From contig NZ_JACHCR010000005.1 in assembly GCF_014205845.1 (NCBI RefSeq), forward strand, positions 124,001 to 188,000: a DNA stretch of 64,000 nucleotides. Reading direction: 5' to 3'. Shown here piece by piece: positions 53,304-62,399 of the stretch. How positions within the stretch are numbered: the first letter of the stretch is position 1; each line of letters opens with the position of its first letter. Under the pieces are notes generated by a model that ran no database searches, had not been told where the DNA came from, and saw only the letters and a list, made by a program, of their open reading frames with translations. Source of the DNA: Mucilaginibacter cryoferens (GTDB lineage Bacteria; Bacteroidota; Bacteroidia; Sphingobacteriales; Sphingobacteriaceae). A program made the position numbers and the translations under genes.

Positions 53304-54629
53304 ATGTTTGTTGACTATTACGAAATTCTAGGCATTGATTCAAATGCAACGGAAGAACAGATAAAAAAAGCGTACCGGCTAAACGCTGTAAAATTTCATC
53401 CTGACAAACATTTTGATGATCCTTTTTTTACAAAAAAGTTTCAGGAAATCAAAGATGCTTATGCTATATTGAGTAATATTGATAGTCGCTCATCATTCGA
53501 TTCGATCTATCAAAGTTATTTCAAAACAACTAAAAACGAAAGTCTAGAACAATCAACAACTTATTCTTACTCCTTCAATAATGCCGAAAAACAGGAAAGA
53601 AAAAAAACTAGAGAGAAAGAAGAAGAAAAGTTTAGATATGACCCTTTTAAACAATTTTATTCGCCGTTTGACCGAGAACAACAAGATACTCCGCAATTTA
53701 ATCCAACACAAAATATGTGGGGCGAAACGTTATCAAACAACTTGGAGTTTTTTAAATTACCCACACGTATCGGTAAAATTATAATTGGTTTTTCTGACTT
53801 AATTCAGGATGCGCAGCCAATGAAATCAAGTCAAAAATTCAAGAAAAATATCAATTTTTTTTTATTTGGATTAATACCGGGACTAATTATTTACTTCGTT
53901 GCTCGTCTTGAAGATCCTATTTGGATAATCATTTGGTTCGCTGTTCCATCTTTAGGCTCTTTATTGTTAAGTGCTGCAAACAATGATTTTGCACACACAA
54001 ATCTGTACATAGGTATAAACGGGTTTGCACAATTTTCGTTTGTGGATAAACGTGAAAATTTGCCTATTGATTTAGAAGTTAATTTCAATGAAATGACTGA
54101 CTTTTATTCCCACTACACAGAAGTTAAAAGGAATTATGTATACCAACATACCAACTTTGTGTATGTATGCTTAAACAGAGTAACTGGAAAACTATTTTTA
54201 GTCAGGGAGGGTGATTTTAAGAAAACGTCAGATATAAAAATCCAAGGTGTGATGTTGAATTTCTACAGAACTATTGAAAAATATTGGACCGTTTATCTAT
54301 TGGATCGGTTAGAGAGCGATTTACAAAAAGATGGCCATATAATATTTTCACTTTATTCTCACGAAAAAAATGCTTTCCAAAAATACATTAAGGTAGGTAT
54401 TGGTTTTATAACATTTATTAAGCCAGGCGGGCAAGAGTTTACCTATAAATTTAATGATATAAAAAAAATGTATTCAAAAGGAGGGGAGCTACGAATTCAA
54501 CATAAAAACTTTGAAAAAACTATGTTTTTTTTCAAATCAGGAAATGAAGATGTTATTCCGATGATAAACCTCTGTAATAGATTGTTTTTTTATAAAGCGA
54601 TTGAAATTTTGTTAGGCTACTCAATTTAG
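53304..54629 (+). CDS. Membrane-anchored DnaJ-domain protein
   Basis: 441 residues. The J-domain at 3-70 has an intact HPD (32-34) and ends AYAILSNIDSRSSFDSIYQSY; a charged linker (EKQERKKTREKEEEKFR) follows. Two membrane helices (about 193-210 and 212-228) and a C-terminal half with a GRAM/PH-like feel (KVGIGFITFIKPGGQEFTYKFNDIKKMYSKGGELRI). No Gly/Phe or zinc-finger region, so it is a class-III J protein that would recruit DnaK to the membrane. A/T-rich and inside the accessory island. Confidence 0.7.
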   Translation: MFVDYYEILGIDSNATEEQIKKAYRLNAVKFHPDKHFDDPFFTKKFQEIKDAYAILSNIDSRSSFDSIYQSYFKTTKNESLEQSTTYSYSFNNAEKQERKKTREKEEEKFRYDPFKQFYSPFDREQQDTPQFNPTQNMWGETLSNNLEFFKLPTRIGKIIIGFSDLIQDAQPMKSSQKFKKNINFFLFGLIPGLIIYFVARLEDPIWIIIWFAVPSLGSLLLSAANNDFAHTNLYIGINGFAQFSFVDKRENLPIDLEVNFNEMTDFYSHYTEVKRNYVYQHTNFVYVCLNRVTGKLFLVREGDFKKTSDIKIQGVMLNFYRTIEKYWTVYLLDRLESDLQKDGHIIFSLYSHEKNAFQKYIKVGIGFITFIKPGGQEFTYKFNDIKKMYSKGGELRIQHKNFEKTMFFFKSGNEDVIPMINLCNRLFFYKAIEILLGYSI

Positions 54630-54776
54630 TTATTATCATTAAAGACAGTTGTGTATATCCTAAATCTAGGGTATATCCTAAATTTGTTAACCTCAAGATT
54701 TGTAATTATTTACTTGTGATATTTAGGTAATAGTCTGTGGTTGAGAATAAATGTCTTTAGTTTTATACCTACGAAA

Positions 54777-55006
54777 AAGCCCCCAACTCATCGTGAGGCC
54801 ACTGAAAAAGTCCCCTCAATATTTGAGGCTGAAAAAAAGCAGTAAAAAATCAATTTGACGCTCTGAGAATCGTTTATACGAATTAGAGATATCTCGAGCC
54901 CACTTGTAGGACAAGGAAAAGGGGTTGTTCATGATTTATGACACAACCCCTTCTTTTTTCCGATTTAACGGGACTTTTTCAGTGCCCAATTCATCATTGG
55001 GGGCTT
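54777..55006. mobile_element. MITE-like element with inverted repeats
   Basis: The ends AAGCCCCCAA (54777-54786) and TTGGGGGCTT (54997-55006) pair, and 15 bases further in CACTGAAAAAGTCCC (54800-54814) and GGGACTTTTTCAGTG (54970-54984) are perfect inverted repeats. No coding potential in 230 bp. The ACTTTTTCAGTG word recalls ends of some Bacteroidota transposons (IS1182-like, from memory), so it may be a deletion derivative. It ends 5 bases from the M1 peptidase stop. Confidence 0.65.
54919..54959 (+). terminator. Strong hairpin with T tract inside the MITE
   Basis: AAGGGGTTGT (54919-54928) and ACAACCCCTT (54943-54952) pair perfectly with a 14-base loop, then a run of T. Works as a rho-independent terminator on the plus strand, between the island and the M1 gene. 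Confidence 0.65.
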
Positions 55007-55011
55007 CGCTA

Positions 55012-57351
55012 TTATTGTCCGCCTTTCCTTGCGTCCTGCATAGGGTTACCACCCGATGTGGCACCCCTTGGCAGGGTTTGTTGTTTAAACAACTCGAACC
55101 GGGAGGGAGTGTTTTCCCTTGGCCAGCTGTTGTTGGCTTCGTCTATATCGCCGGTTTGGCGGTATGGGTCCAGCTTAATAGATTTTACTTCTTTGGTTTT
55201 GGCAAATACCTTGCTTACCTTAAATTCGTTTTTACGCCAGATGTATGCCGGGATATTATCTATCTCCTTGGTACCGTCGGTATACGTCCACTCAATAATA
55301 AGTGGGGTTACCAGACCGCCTTTGTTGCTAAAGGTAAGTTCGTAAAAATAGCTTCTGCTGTCGTATAGCTTCTTTTCATCGGGTGTTAAAGCGCTGTACA
55401 TATCCTGGTAAGCCTTGGTGGTCAGTGGCGTTGCCCCAAAACGGTCCCACTTACTATAAAAATCCTGTAGCGATGTATCGGCCTCTACCGCAAAGTGCAT
55501 ACCGGCAGCTTTGTTGCGGGTGGTACTGATGTTCTCCAAATTATGCTCAAACTGGGCACGGTCGTCTGCGCCTTCCAATGCCTGATTTTTGGTATTTAAA
55601 CGGTAATATTTAACACTATCCAATGATACATCAACCGGCTCGGTTCCGAAGAACCATCCACGCCAAAACCAATCCAAATCAACAGCCGAAGCATCTTCCA
55701 TCGTACGGAACAGATCTTCTGGCGTTGGGTGTTTAAAAGCCCAGCGTTTGGCATAAGTTTTAAATGCGTAGTCGAACAGTTCGCGGCCCATTACGGTTTC
55801 GCGCAGTATATTTAGCGCTGTTGCCGGTTTAGCGTAAGCGTTAGGACCAAACATCACAATATTCTCCGAATTGGTCATGATAGGCTCCAGCTGATTCTTT
55901 GGCATTTTCATGTAATCAACAATCTTGTAAGCCGGCCCGCGTGATGATGGAAATTTAGGGTCCCACTCCTGCTCGGTAAGGTACTGTACAAAGGTGTTCA
56001 AACCTTCATCCATCCAGGTCCACTGGCGCTCATCAGAGTTTACAATCATCGGGAAAAAGTTGTGCCCAACCTCGTGAATAATAACGCCTATCATTCCGTT
56101 TTTGGTTGCCTCGGTATAAGTACCATCTTTTTCGGCCCGGCCATAGTTAAAACAGATCATCGGGTATTCCATCCCGTTTGATGCCTCTACCGATATAGCA
56201 ACCGGGTAGGGGTAAGGGATGGTATGTTTAGAATATGTTTTTATAGTATGCGCAACAACCTTTGTAGAATATTTACGGTAAAGCGGATAAGCCTCCGGAC
56301 CGTAGTACGACATAGCCATCGCTTTACGGCCACCCTCAATTTGGGCGCTCATGGCATCCCAAACTATACGGCGCGACGATACCCAAGCAAAATCGCGCAC
56401 ATTTTCGGCATGGAAAGTCCAGGTTTTGCGCGCTGTAGCATGGCCTTTCATGGCATTTTTCACCTCGTCAAGATTCACTATCTCAACCGGCGAGGTTGCA
56501 GATTGTGCCGCGTTCCAGCGTTTAAACTGGGCAGCAGTTAGGGTTTGGGCATAGTTAGAACATTGACCGGTACCACCCACCACATGATCGGCAGGTACAT
56601 TAATATTCACTTTAAAATCTCCAAAGTTTAGGGCAAACTCGCCGCTGCCAATAAACTGCTTGTTTTGCCATCCCTGAAAATCGCTGTAAACAGCCATCCT
56701 TGGGTACCACTGCGTCATGGTATATAAGTAGTTGTTATCCTCTGCAAAATATTCGTATCCACCACGACCGCCGATAGTTAAACGATCTGAAATATTATAC
56801 CACCAGTTAACCTTAAACTTAAAAGTTGCGCCCGCTGCTAGTGTTGCCGGCAGCTCAATACGCATCATGGTTTCGTTAATGGTATAGGTAAGCGCGTTAC
56901 CGTTTGCATCTTTTACGCTCACAATATGGTCGCCCAGGTCAAGCTCGGTACCCATTATGCCTTGTAGCTGGCGGATACTCATTTTACCCTGCATCTTGCT
57001 TTCATTCATTTTAGATGCTTCACCATCTTTTTTATGCTGATTTTCATCCAACTGTAGCCAAAGATAAGTAAGCGCATCCGGCGAGTTGTTGGTGTAGGTA
57101 ATGGTTTCGGTACCATCCAAACGTTGCTTATCATCATTTAAAGTGGCGTTGATCTCATAATCGGCCTTTTGCTGCCAATATTTGGGGCCAGGTGCACCCG
57201 AAGCCGAGCGGTAGCTGTTTGGCGTGTTAAGCATGGTGCCTAATTGCTCAAAACGGTTGCCATGGTTTGAGCCGGGATTGTTGTCGTGCTGCGCCCATGA
57301 TGCCGAAGCCAACAGAAGGCAGGAAAATAAAGCAGGATAAAATTTATTCAT
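55012..57351 (-). CDS. Secreted M1-family metallopeptidase
   Basis: 779 residues with signal peptide (NKFYPALFSCLLLASASWAQ). The zinc motif HEVGH in GVIIHEVGHNFFP (near 423) and the third ligand Glu in WMDEGLNTF are present, as is the GAMEN-like EASNGMEYPMICF. Gluzincin aminopeptidase, exported. The ATG overlaps the HupE-like stop by 4 bases, so the two are co-translated. Confidence 0.9.
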   Translation of the reverse strand: MNKFYPALFSCLLLASASWAQHDNNPGSNHGNRFEQLGTMLNTPNSYRSASGAPGPKYWQQKADYEINATLNDDKQRLDGTETITYTNNSPDALTYLWLQLDENQHKKDGEASKMNESKMQGKMSIRQLQGIMGTELDLGDHIVSVKDANGNALTYTINETMMRIELPATLAAGATFKFKVNWWYNISDRLTIGGRGGYEYFAEDNNYLYTMTQWYPRMAVYSDFQGWQNKQFIGSGEFALNFGDFKVNINVPADHVVGGTGQCSNYAQTLTAAQFKRWNAAQSATSPVEIVNLDEVKNAMKGHATARKTWTFHAENVRDFAWVSSRRIVWDAMSAQIEGGRKAMAMSYYGPEAYPLYRKYSTKVVAHTIKTYSKHTIPYPYPVAISVEASNGMEYPMICFNYGRAEKDGTYTEATKNGMIGVIIHEVGHNFFPMIVNSDERQWTWMDEGLNTFVQYLTEQEWDPKFPSSRGPAYKIVDYMKMPKNQLEPIMTNSENIVMFGPNAYAKPATALNILRETVMGRELFDYAFKTYAKRWAFKHPTPEDLFRTMEDASAVDLDWFWRGWFFGTEPVDVSLDSVKYYRLNTKNQALEGADDRAQFEHNLENISTTRNKAAGMHFAVEADTSLQDFYSKWDRFGATPLTTKAYQDMYSALTPDEKKLYDSRSYFYELTFSNKGGLVTPLIIEWTYTDGTKEIDNIPAYIWRKNEFKVSKVFAKTKEVKSIKLDPYRQTGDIDEANNSWPRENTPSRFELFKQQTLPRGATSGGNPMQDARKGGQ

Positions 57352-57938
57352 CTGAATTTAATTAGGAAAAAACGTTCAACACACATTATAAAAGCGATCC
57401 CAAATATAGCCGACGACAAAAACATTGTCCAATCGCGCTGTGGGGTTTTAGCAAGTTTAATGAGCAAATAGGAGATTAGTAACGCAGATATTACAATTAA
57501 TACCTGCCCAAACTCCAGTCCAAGGTTAAAAGCAAACAGCTCGGCAGTAATATTACTGCCGGTGCCCAATAAACTTTTAAGGTAATTAGAAAAACCCATG
57601 CCATGTATCAACCCAAAAAATAAGGCCAGCGAATAGTTAAGGCGCATGGTACCTGTTGTACGCTTTTTATTGAGCACATTAACCAAACTTGTAAAAACAA
57701 TGGTAACAGGAATAAGAAACTCAATAAGCGAAGTATTGATATGAATAACATTTAAAACACTTAAAGCCAGTGTGATAGAATGTCCTATGGTAAAGGCGGT
57801 AACCAATACCAGCACCTTGCGCCAGTCGGCCAGCAGGTAGGTACCGCAAAGCACGGTAACAAATAAAATATGGTCGTATCCCTCCCAGTTACAGATGTGT
57901 TGCCATCCTAACTGGAAGTATAATGAAAAGTCAGTCAT
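57348..57938 (-). CDS. HupE/UreJ-like membrane protein
   Basis: 196 residues from ATG 57938 with six membrane helices. GWQHICNWEGYDHILFV near the start and FGLIHGMGFSNYL match the HupE/UreJ_2 family, whose members are tied to nickel or other metal uptake. In Bacteroidota they often sit by DUF6702 and M1 genes, as here. An earlier in-frame ATG (57959) is possible. Confidence 0.8.
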   Translation of the reverse strand: MTDFSLYFQLGWQHICNWEGYDHILFVTVLCGTYLLADWRKVLVLVTAFTIGHSITLALSVLNVIHINTSLIEFLIPVTIVFTSLVNVLNKKRTTGTMRLNYSLALFFGLIHGMGFSNYLKSLLGTGSNITAELFAFNLGLEFGQVLIVISALLISYLLIKLAKTPQRDWTMFLSSAIFGIAFIMCVERFFLIKFR

Positions 57939-58005
57939 GAGCTTATTCGCAATTGCCAATAAAAATAGCGTTTTTTGTGGTAATTACAATTACACCAACG
58001 CAATT

Positions 58006-58482
58006 ATGTTGCATTTAATATTTATAAGCTGGCTCAGCTTCTTCCATCCCTTTTTTGTAAGTGTTACCGAAATTACCCACAACGCCAAAAACCAAAGCGT
58101 TGAAGTAAGCTGCCGCATTTTTTATGACGACCTGGAGCACACTCTTGCCAAACAATACAAAACCCATGTTGACATTGTAAAACCCGGCGATAAAACTAAA
58201 GTAAATCAACTACTTACCGATTATATTAAAAAACACCTCACCATTAAAGCCGACGGCAAAGCGCTTAACCTGAGCTACGTTGGTTACGAAATACAGGAAG
58301 ATGCCGCCTGGGTTTATTTTGAAGTAAAAGGCATTAGCAAAGTAAAAAAGTTTCAAGTACACGATGATATCCTTTTTACCGAGCACCCCGAGCAGATAAA
58401 CATGCTGCATGTAATTGTTGCCGGCGAACGTAAAAGTACCAAACTGGATAACCCCGAACGCGATGCGGCGTTTGAATTTTAG
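58006..58482 (+). CDS. DUF6702-like secreted protein
   Basis: 158 residues from ATG 58006 with a short signal (LHLIFISWLSFF). HPFFVSVTEITHNAKNQSVEVSCRIFYDDLEHTL is the DUF6702 start. Divergent from HupE. No function known; co-occurrence with HupE and the M1 peptidase in this phylum suggests a joint envelope role. Confidence 0.7.
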   Translation: MLHLIFISWLSFFHPFFVSVTEITHNAKNQSVEVSCRIFYDDLEHTLAKQYKTHVDIVKPGDKTKVNQLLTDYIKKHLTIKADGKALNLSYVGYEIQEDAAWVYFEVKGISKVKKFQVHDDILFTEHPEQINMLHVIVAGERKSTKLDNPERDAAFEF

Positions 58483-58487
58483 ATTAC

Positions 58488-58499
58488 AGATGTGCAGAT
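58488..58499. repeat. Dispersed AGATGTGCAGAT word
   Basis: One copy of the 12-mer found three times at 62237-62291. The nearby 58621-58645 also has a CCTGTAG/CTACAGG hairpin. Confidence 0.6.
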
Positions 58500-58683
58500 T
58501 TTAGATTACAGGCGTGCAGTCTTGATTTTTGGTGGGTGACGTAAAATAAGAAAAATCATTGCAGGCGACAACGTGGCAATCCCGTTGCCATACCGCGCGA
58601 GTTTGCAAAGTTCCCACTAAGCCTGTAGTCTTTAGCCTACAGGTCACTCTTCTATCAACCCAATGTCATCTCTTCTTTATTAA

Positions 58684-58715
58684 TTGACATATCGGGAAAA
58701 GTCGATATATCTTTG
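58684..58715 (+). promoter_or_regulatory. ArsR promoter and operator
   Basis: TTG (58684-58686), 21 bases, TATCTTTG (58708-58715), then ATG 58720. Between them ATATCG (58689-58694) and CGATAT (58703-58708) form an inverted repeat, a natural operator for the ArsR protein that follows. Confidence 0.55.
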
Positions 58716-58719
58716 CACC

Positions 58720-59019
58720 ATGGATCAGTTAGAGATTTTTAAGGCGCTATCAAACAAAACCCGGCTGCAGATTTTGCAATGGCTTAAAGAGCCCGAGCTA
58801 AATTTTCCCGACCAAGAGAAATATGGTTTCGACAATGGGGTTTGTGTTGGGCAAATCCAGCACAAGGCCGGGCTTACACAGTCAACCGTTTCAGAGTACC
58901 TTACCATTATACAACGTGCCGGGTTGGTTACATCTACCCGCGTTGGACAGTGGACTTATTACAAACGCAACGAGGAAGCCTTTGCGGCCTTAAGCAAACT
59001 GGTTGAATCTGAATTATAA
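58720..59019 (+). CDS. ArsR-family transcriptional regulator
   Basis: 99 residues from ATG 58720. Winged helix: LEIFKALSNKTRLQILQWL and the recognition helix LTQSTVSEYLTIIQRAGLV, then RVGQWTYYKRNEEA. One Cys in GVCVGQIQ. It precedes the old yellow enzyme gene by 26 bases and very likely regulates it. An earlier in-frame ATG (58684) overlaps the promoter and was rejected. Confidence 0.88.
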   Translation: MDQLEIFKALSNKTRLQILQWLKEPELNFPDQEKYGFDNGVCVGQIQHKAGLTQSTVSEYLTIIQRAGLVTSTRVGQWTYYKRNEEAFAALSKLVESEL

Positions 59020-59045
59020 TTAAACATTTACTAAAACAATATATA

Positions 59046-60149
59046 ATGAGCACTAATAACACATTGTTCAGGCCGTTTAGCTTGAAATCGTTAAATATCA
59101 AAAACCGCATTGTAATGGCACCGATGACACGTTCATTTTCGCCAAACGGCGTACCCACTGCCGATGTTGCCACCTATTACCGCAAACGTGCCGAGGGCGA
59201 AGTTGGTTTAATTTTATCTGAAGGTACTGTTATTGATCGTGTTTCATCTTCAAATGATGCCAATATCCCCCATTTTTACGGTAACGACGCTTTGGCCGGA
59301 TGGCAAAATGTAATTGATGGTGTACATAGCGCCGGTGGCGCAATGGGGCCGCAAATATGGCACATGGGCATTATGGATAACCACCGCTCGGGATGGGTGC
59401 CATCGCAACCATTTGAGGGGCCATCGGGCTTAAACAGGCCTGGGTTTAACAATGGCAATACCATGACCGATGCGGACATTGCTGACACTATTACGGCTTT
59501 TGGCCGCGCGGCGGCCGATGCCAAAAGGCTAGGTTTTGATTGCGTGGAGATACATGGTGCGCATGGCTATCTGATAGATCAGTTTTTTTGGGATGCAACC
59601 AACCAGCGTACCGATATATATGGCGGTAAAACCTTAGCCGAACGCAGCCGCTTTGCTATTGAGGTAATTAAAGAAGTTAGGAAACAGGTTGGTGATGATT
59701 TTGCGATAATTATTCGCTTATCGCAATGGAAACCGGCCGATTATACCAACCAGCTTGCCAAAACACCACAAGAGTTAGAGGCATGGTTAAACCCAATGGC
59801 CGATGCAGGCGTGGATATTTTCCATTGCTCACAACGCCGTTTCTGGGAAACCGAATACGAAGGATCGGACTTAAATTTTGCAGGTTGGGCCAAAAAACTT
59901 ACCGGCAAAGCAACCATCACCGTTGGTTCGGTAGGTTTAGATGGTGAGTTTTTGGCAGCATTTGGCGGCGCAAGCTCAAACCCAAGTTCATTAGACGAAT
60001 TACTCCGCCGCATGGACCGTGGCGATTTTGATCTTGTGGCTGTTGGTCGCCCCCTACTAGCCGATCCGCATTGGACACAAAAGATCCGTGATAACCGTAC
60101 TACAGAATTAAAAGGCTTTAGTAAGGAAGCTTTGATGCAGTTGGTATAA
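59046..60149 (+). CDS. NADH:flavin oxidoreductase, old yellow enzyme family
   Basis: 367 residues. FMN/TIM-barrel features: MAPMTRSFSPNGVPTADVATYYRKRA, QIWHMG, and the substrate-binding EIHGAHGYLIDQFFWDATNQRTD; the phosphate loop is GSVGLDGE and FDLVAVGRPLL. It reduces activated alkenes with NAD(P)H. In an operon with the ArsR gene. Confidence 0.92.
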   Translation: MSTNNTLFRPFSLKSLNIKNRIVMAPMTRSFSPNGVPTADVATYYRKRAEGEVGLILSEGTVIDRVSSSNDANIPHFYGNDALAGWQNVIDGVHSAGGAMGPQIWHMGIMDNHRSGWVPSQPFEGPSGLNRPGFNNGNTMTDADIADTITAFGRAAADAKRLGFDCVEIHGAHGYLIDQFFWDATNQRTDIYGGKTLAERSRFAIEVIKEVRKQVGDDFAIIIRLSQWKPADYTNQLAKTPQELEAWLNPMADAGVDIFHCSQRRFWETEYEGSDLNFAGWAKKLTGKATITVGSVGLDGEFLAAFGGASSNPSSLDELLRRMDRGDFDLVAVGRPLLADPHWTQKIRDNRTTELKGFSKEALMQLV

Positions 60150-60161
60150 ACGCTTAGTCTT

Positions 60162-60202
60162 AAAAGGGTCATATCGGGATAAATTCGACATGACCCTTTT
60201 TA
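60162..60202. terminator. Bidirectional terminator
   Basis: AAAAGGGTCAT (60162-60172) and ATGACCCTTTT (60190-60200) pair perfectly between converging genes, with T/A tracts on both sides. Confidence 0.8.
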
Positions 60203-60211
60203 ACGATATAG

Positions 60212-60685
60212 CTAACCCTTGTATACTCCAAACAGCATCTCAATTGCTTTTTCCCTAAAGGCAAATATCTTTTTCACCTCCTTGCCTACAAAAACCTTAT
60301 TGGCAATGGTACCAATAGAGCCATAAGGAATGGCGTAATGCAAAATATCATTCATCTGTATACCACCTTTTATCTCTTTAAAATGATGCTGATGATGCCA
60401 CAAAGCATAAGGGCCAAAGCGTTGCTCGTCAACAAAGTATTGCTTATCGGCAACATGGGTGATCTCTGTCATCCAATTCATCTTTATCCCTAATAAGGGA
60501 GATATTTTGTAGGTAATGATCATGCCGGGATACATTTTGGTATCGGCGGCATAATCTGATGTTACCGCAAAACTCATCTCGGGCGGGGTTATCTTAGCCA
60601 GATTTAATGGCGACGAGAAAAAATCCCAGGCCTGGGCCATGCTAATGGGGATTTTTTGCTCTGTTTTTAAAACGTATGTTTTCAC
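60212..60685 (-). CDS. SRPBCC-family ligand-binding protein
   Basis: 157 residues: EQKIPISMAQAWDFFSSPLNLAKITPPEMSF and DILHYAIPYGSIGTIANKVFV are the START/Bet v1-like fold. Often next to cell division or lipid genes; no fixed function. Confidence 0.78.
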   Translation of the reverse strand: MKTYVLKTEQKIPISMAQAWDFFSSPLNLAKITPPEMSFAVTSDYAADTKMYPGMIITYKISPLLGIKMNWMTEITHVADKQYFVDEQRFGPYALWHHQHHFKEIKGGIQMNDILHYAIPYGSIGTIANKVFVGKEVKKIFAFREKAIEMLFGVYKG

Positions 60686-60730
60686 TAATGGTCCACAAAA
60701 AAAAGATACAATTGTTTTGCCTGCAGAAGT

Positions 60731-61567
60731 TTATCGCTCGGTAGTACCAACAGGCAAATCCCGCCTTGACCATTCGCTCCACGAACCCACGTATAATTGT
60801 GGTCCGCTGATACCAGCGTACTCCATACCTAACAGGGTATGGCAAGCTGTAACGCCAGATCCACAATGAACAATGATGTTATCATGTGCTACATTGCCAA
60901 TGACATCTTCATAAACTTTACGCAATGTGTCTGCATCAAGATATTTGCCATCGGCACCCAGGTTGGTTACATAGGGCAGGTTAAAGGCACCAGGAATATG
61001 GCCTGCAATCAAATCCAGAGGCTCGGTTTGGCCTAAGTAACGTGGGGTTTCGCGTACATCAATCACAATGTGATTAGAATCATGGGCAGCTTCAGCCACC
61101 TCATCAATAATAACAGTACCAGCGTAGGTTGCAGGTACAGGGTATGGAGCGACAGCTGTTGATGTGTATTCTTCAGTACTTAACCCGATACCTGCATCTT
61201 TAGCAGCCTGTAAACCACCGTTTAGTACCTGTACATTATTGTGCCCTATAGCTTTTAACATCCACCAGAAACGGGCACCACCAAAGGCAGCTGCTTTATC
61301 ATCATAAACCACAACATGGCTCGATGGTGTAACGCCTAAACGGCCCAAAAGGGCGGCAAAATCTTCAATAGCGGGCAATGGGTGGCGTCCGCCTTGTGAG
61401 GCATCGGTAACGTGGGCTGCCAGATCGAGATCAAGATCAACGTAGGCAGCATTTTTTAGATGACCGGCAAGATAGCGATCGTGGGTATCTTTCCCGGCGC
61501 GGGCATCGATAAGTATGGTATCCGGGCCCGCAATTGCCGGATCGTTAATTTCAATTAGTGGCGACAT
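60731..61567 (-). CDS. Sulfurtransferase (mercaptopyruvate/thiosulfate type)
   Basis: 278 residues, two rhodanese domains. N-terminal (inactive): LIDARAGKDTHDRYLAGHL, VVVYDDKAAAFGGARFWWML. C-terminal active-site Cys in IIVHCGSGVTACHTLL; CGSGVT is the 3-mercaptopyruvate sulfurtransferase type. Transfers sulfur to cyanide or thiols. Monocistronic. Confidence 0.9.
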   Translation of the reverse strand: MSPLIEINDPAIAGPDTILIDARAGKDTHDRYLAGHLKNAAYVDLDLDLAAHVTDASQGGRHPLPAIEDFAALLGRLGVTPSSHVVVYDDKAAAFGGARFWWMLKAIGHNNVQVLNGGLQAAKDAGIGLSTEEYTSTAVAPYPVPATYAGTVIIDEVAEAAHDSNHIVIDVRETPRYLGQTEPLDLIAGHIPGAFNLPYVTNLGADGKYLDADTLRKVYEDVIGNVAHDNIIVHCGSGVTACHTLLGMEYAGISGPQLYVGSWSEWSRRDLPVGTTER

Positions 61568-61628
61568 GGTTATTTCGGTCTGTATTTAATGACCAAATAT
61601 AAATACACGCCTGTTTAGTTTCGCGCTT

Positions 61629-62102
61629 TTACTGTACTATTTTATTGGCACAGTACGAGCTGGCAAAAGCTTCTGGCTTAGCCTTAAATACAAAGCCCAT
61701 ACTTAAAATATAACCCATGGCTTCGTGCAGCGCAGCATTAGATTTAAACATTGGGTTGGTATTAATATCGGCATGCACCTCCAAATCCACATCGTACAGG
61801 TCTAACAGATCGCAAAGCTTGTAGGCAATGTCGATAGATTTTTGCACTTCGCTCAGCATTCTTTCTTTAATGGTCATTTTTTGCGATGTACGTTCCTGGT
61901 GGATAAACATAAAAGCGCCGCGCTTTTCGCGCAGAAAAACAATAACCGTAGCAAAATCTGTTACTGCGCCTTTAACCTGCGAATCTGTACCGATACATAC
62001 TTTAAGCTTGTTACCGAGGGCGGCTTCGCGTTCAATAGCCTTTTCTACCTCTTCCATAATAGGTGTTTGGATCACCTCACCGCTAAACTTTCTCCAGGTC
62101 AT
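61629..62102 (-). CDS. YkuK/DUF458 RNase H-like protein
   Basis: 157 residues: CIGTDSQVKGAVTDFATVIVFL, a RNase H-like Asp cluster (GTDSQ, VHADIN) and a conserved FVFKAKPEAFASSYCANKI end. Role unknown. Confidence 0.8.
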   Translation of the reverse strand: MTWRKFSGEVIQTPIMEEVEKAIEREAALGNKLKVCIGTDSQVKGAVTDFATVIVFLREKRGAFMFIHQERTSQKMTIKERMLSEVQKSIDIAYKLCDLLDLYDVDLEVHADINTNPMFKSNAALHEAMGYILSMGFVFKAKPEAFASSYCANKIVQ

Positions 62103-62236
62103 AAAAATTGATTTTAGTTAATTTTAGCCGACCCATTTTATAGGTCTATAAAAATAAGCGATAAGGTTTCATATAAACGTAAACTATGTGTGATTTATTT
62201 GTTAACATTTAACTGAATATCAACAAGTAACGGAGG

Positions 62237-62291
62237 AGATGTGCAGATGGGGTATTAGATGTGCAGATATGCGGATTTCAGATGTGCAGAT
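62237..62291. repeat. Three copies of AGATGTGCAGAT
   Basis: Exact 12-mers at 62237-62248, 62257-62268 and 62280-62291, spaced by 8 and 11 bases; a fourth is at 58488-58499. The rest of 62103-62399 shows nothing else. Confidence 0.8.
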
Positions 62292-62399
62292 GATGCCCGA
62301 ACAAGGATTGATGGGCTAAATGGCGAAAAGACTAATCAAATCCAGAAAATCTGATTAACAGACTTAGTAATTCCGGTTCAGAAAATAAAAAATCCGAAA

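Noticed and set aside
54925..55368. Plus-strand ORF overlapping the MITE and the 3' end of the M1 gene
   Set aside because: It runs antisense to a well supported peptidase gene and begins in the non-coding element.
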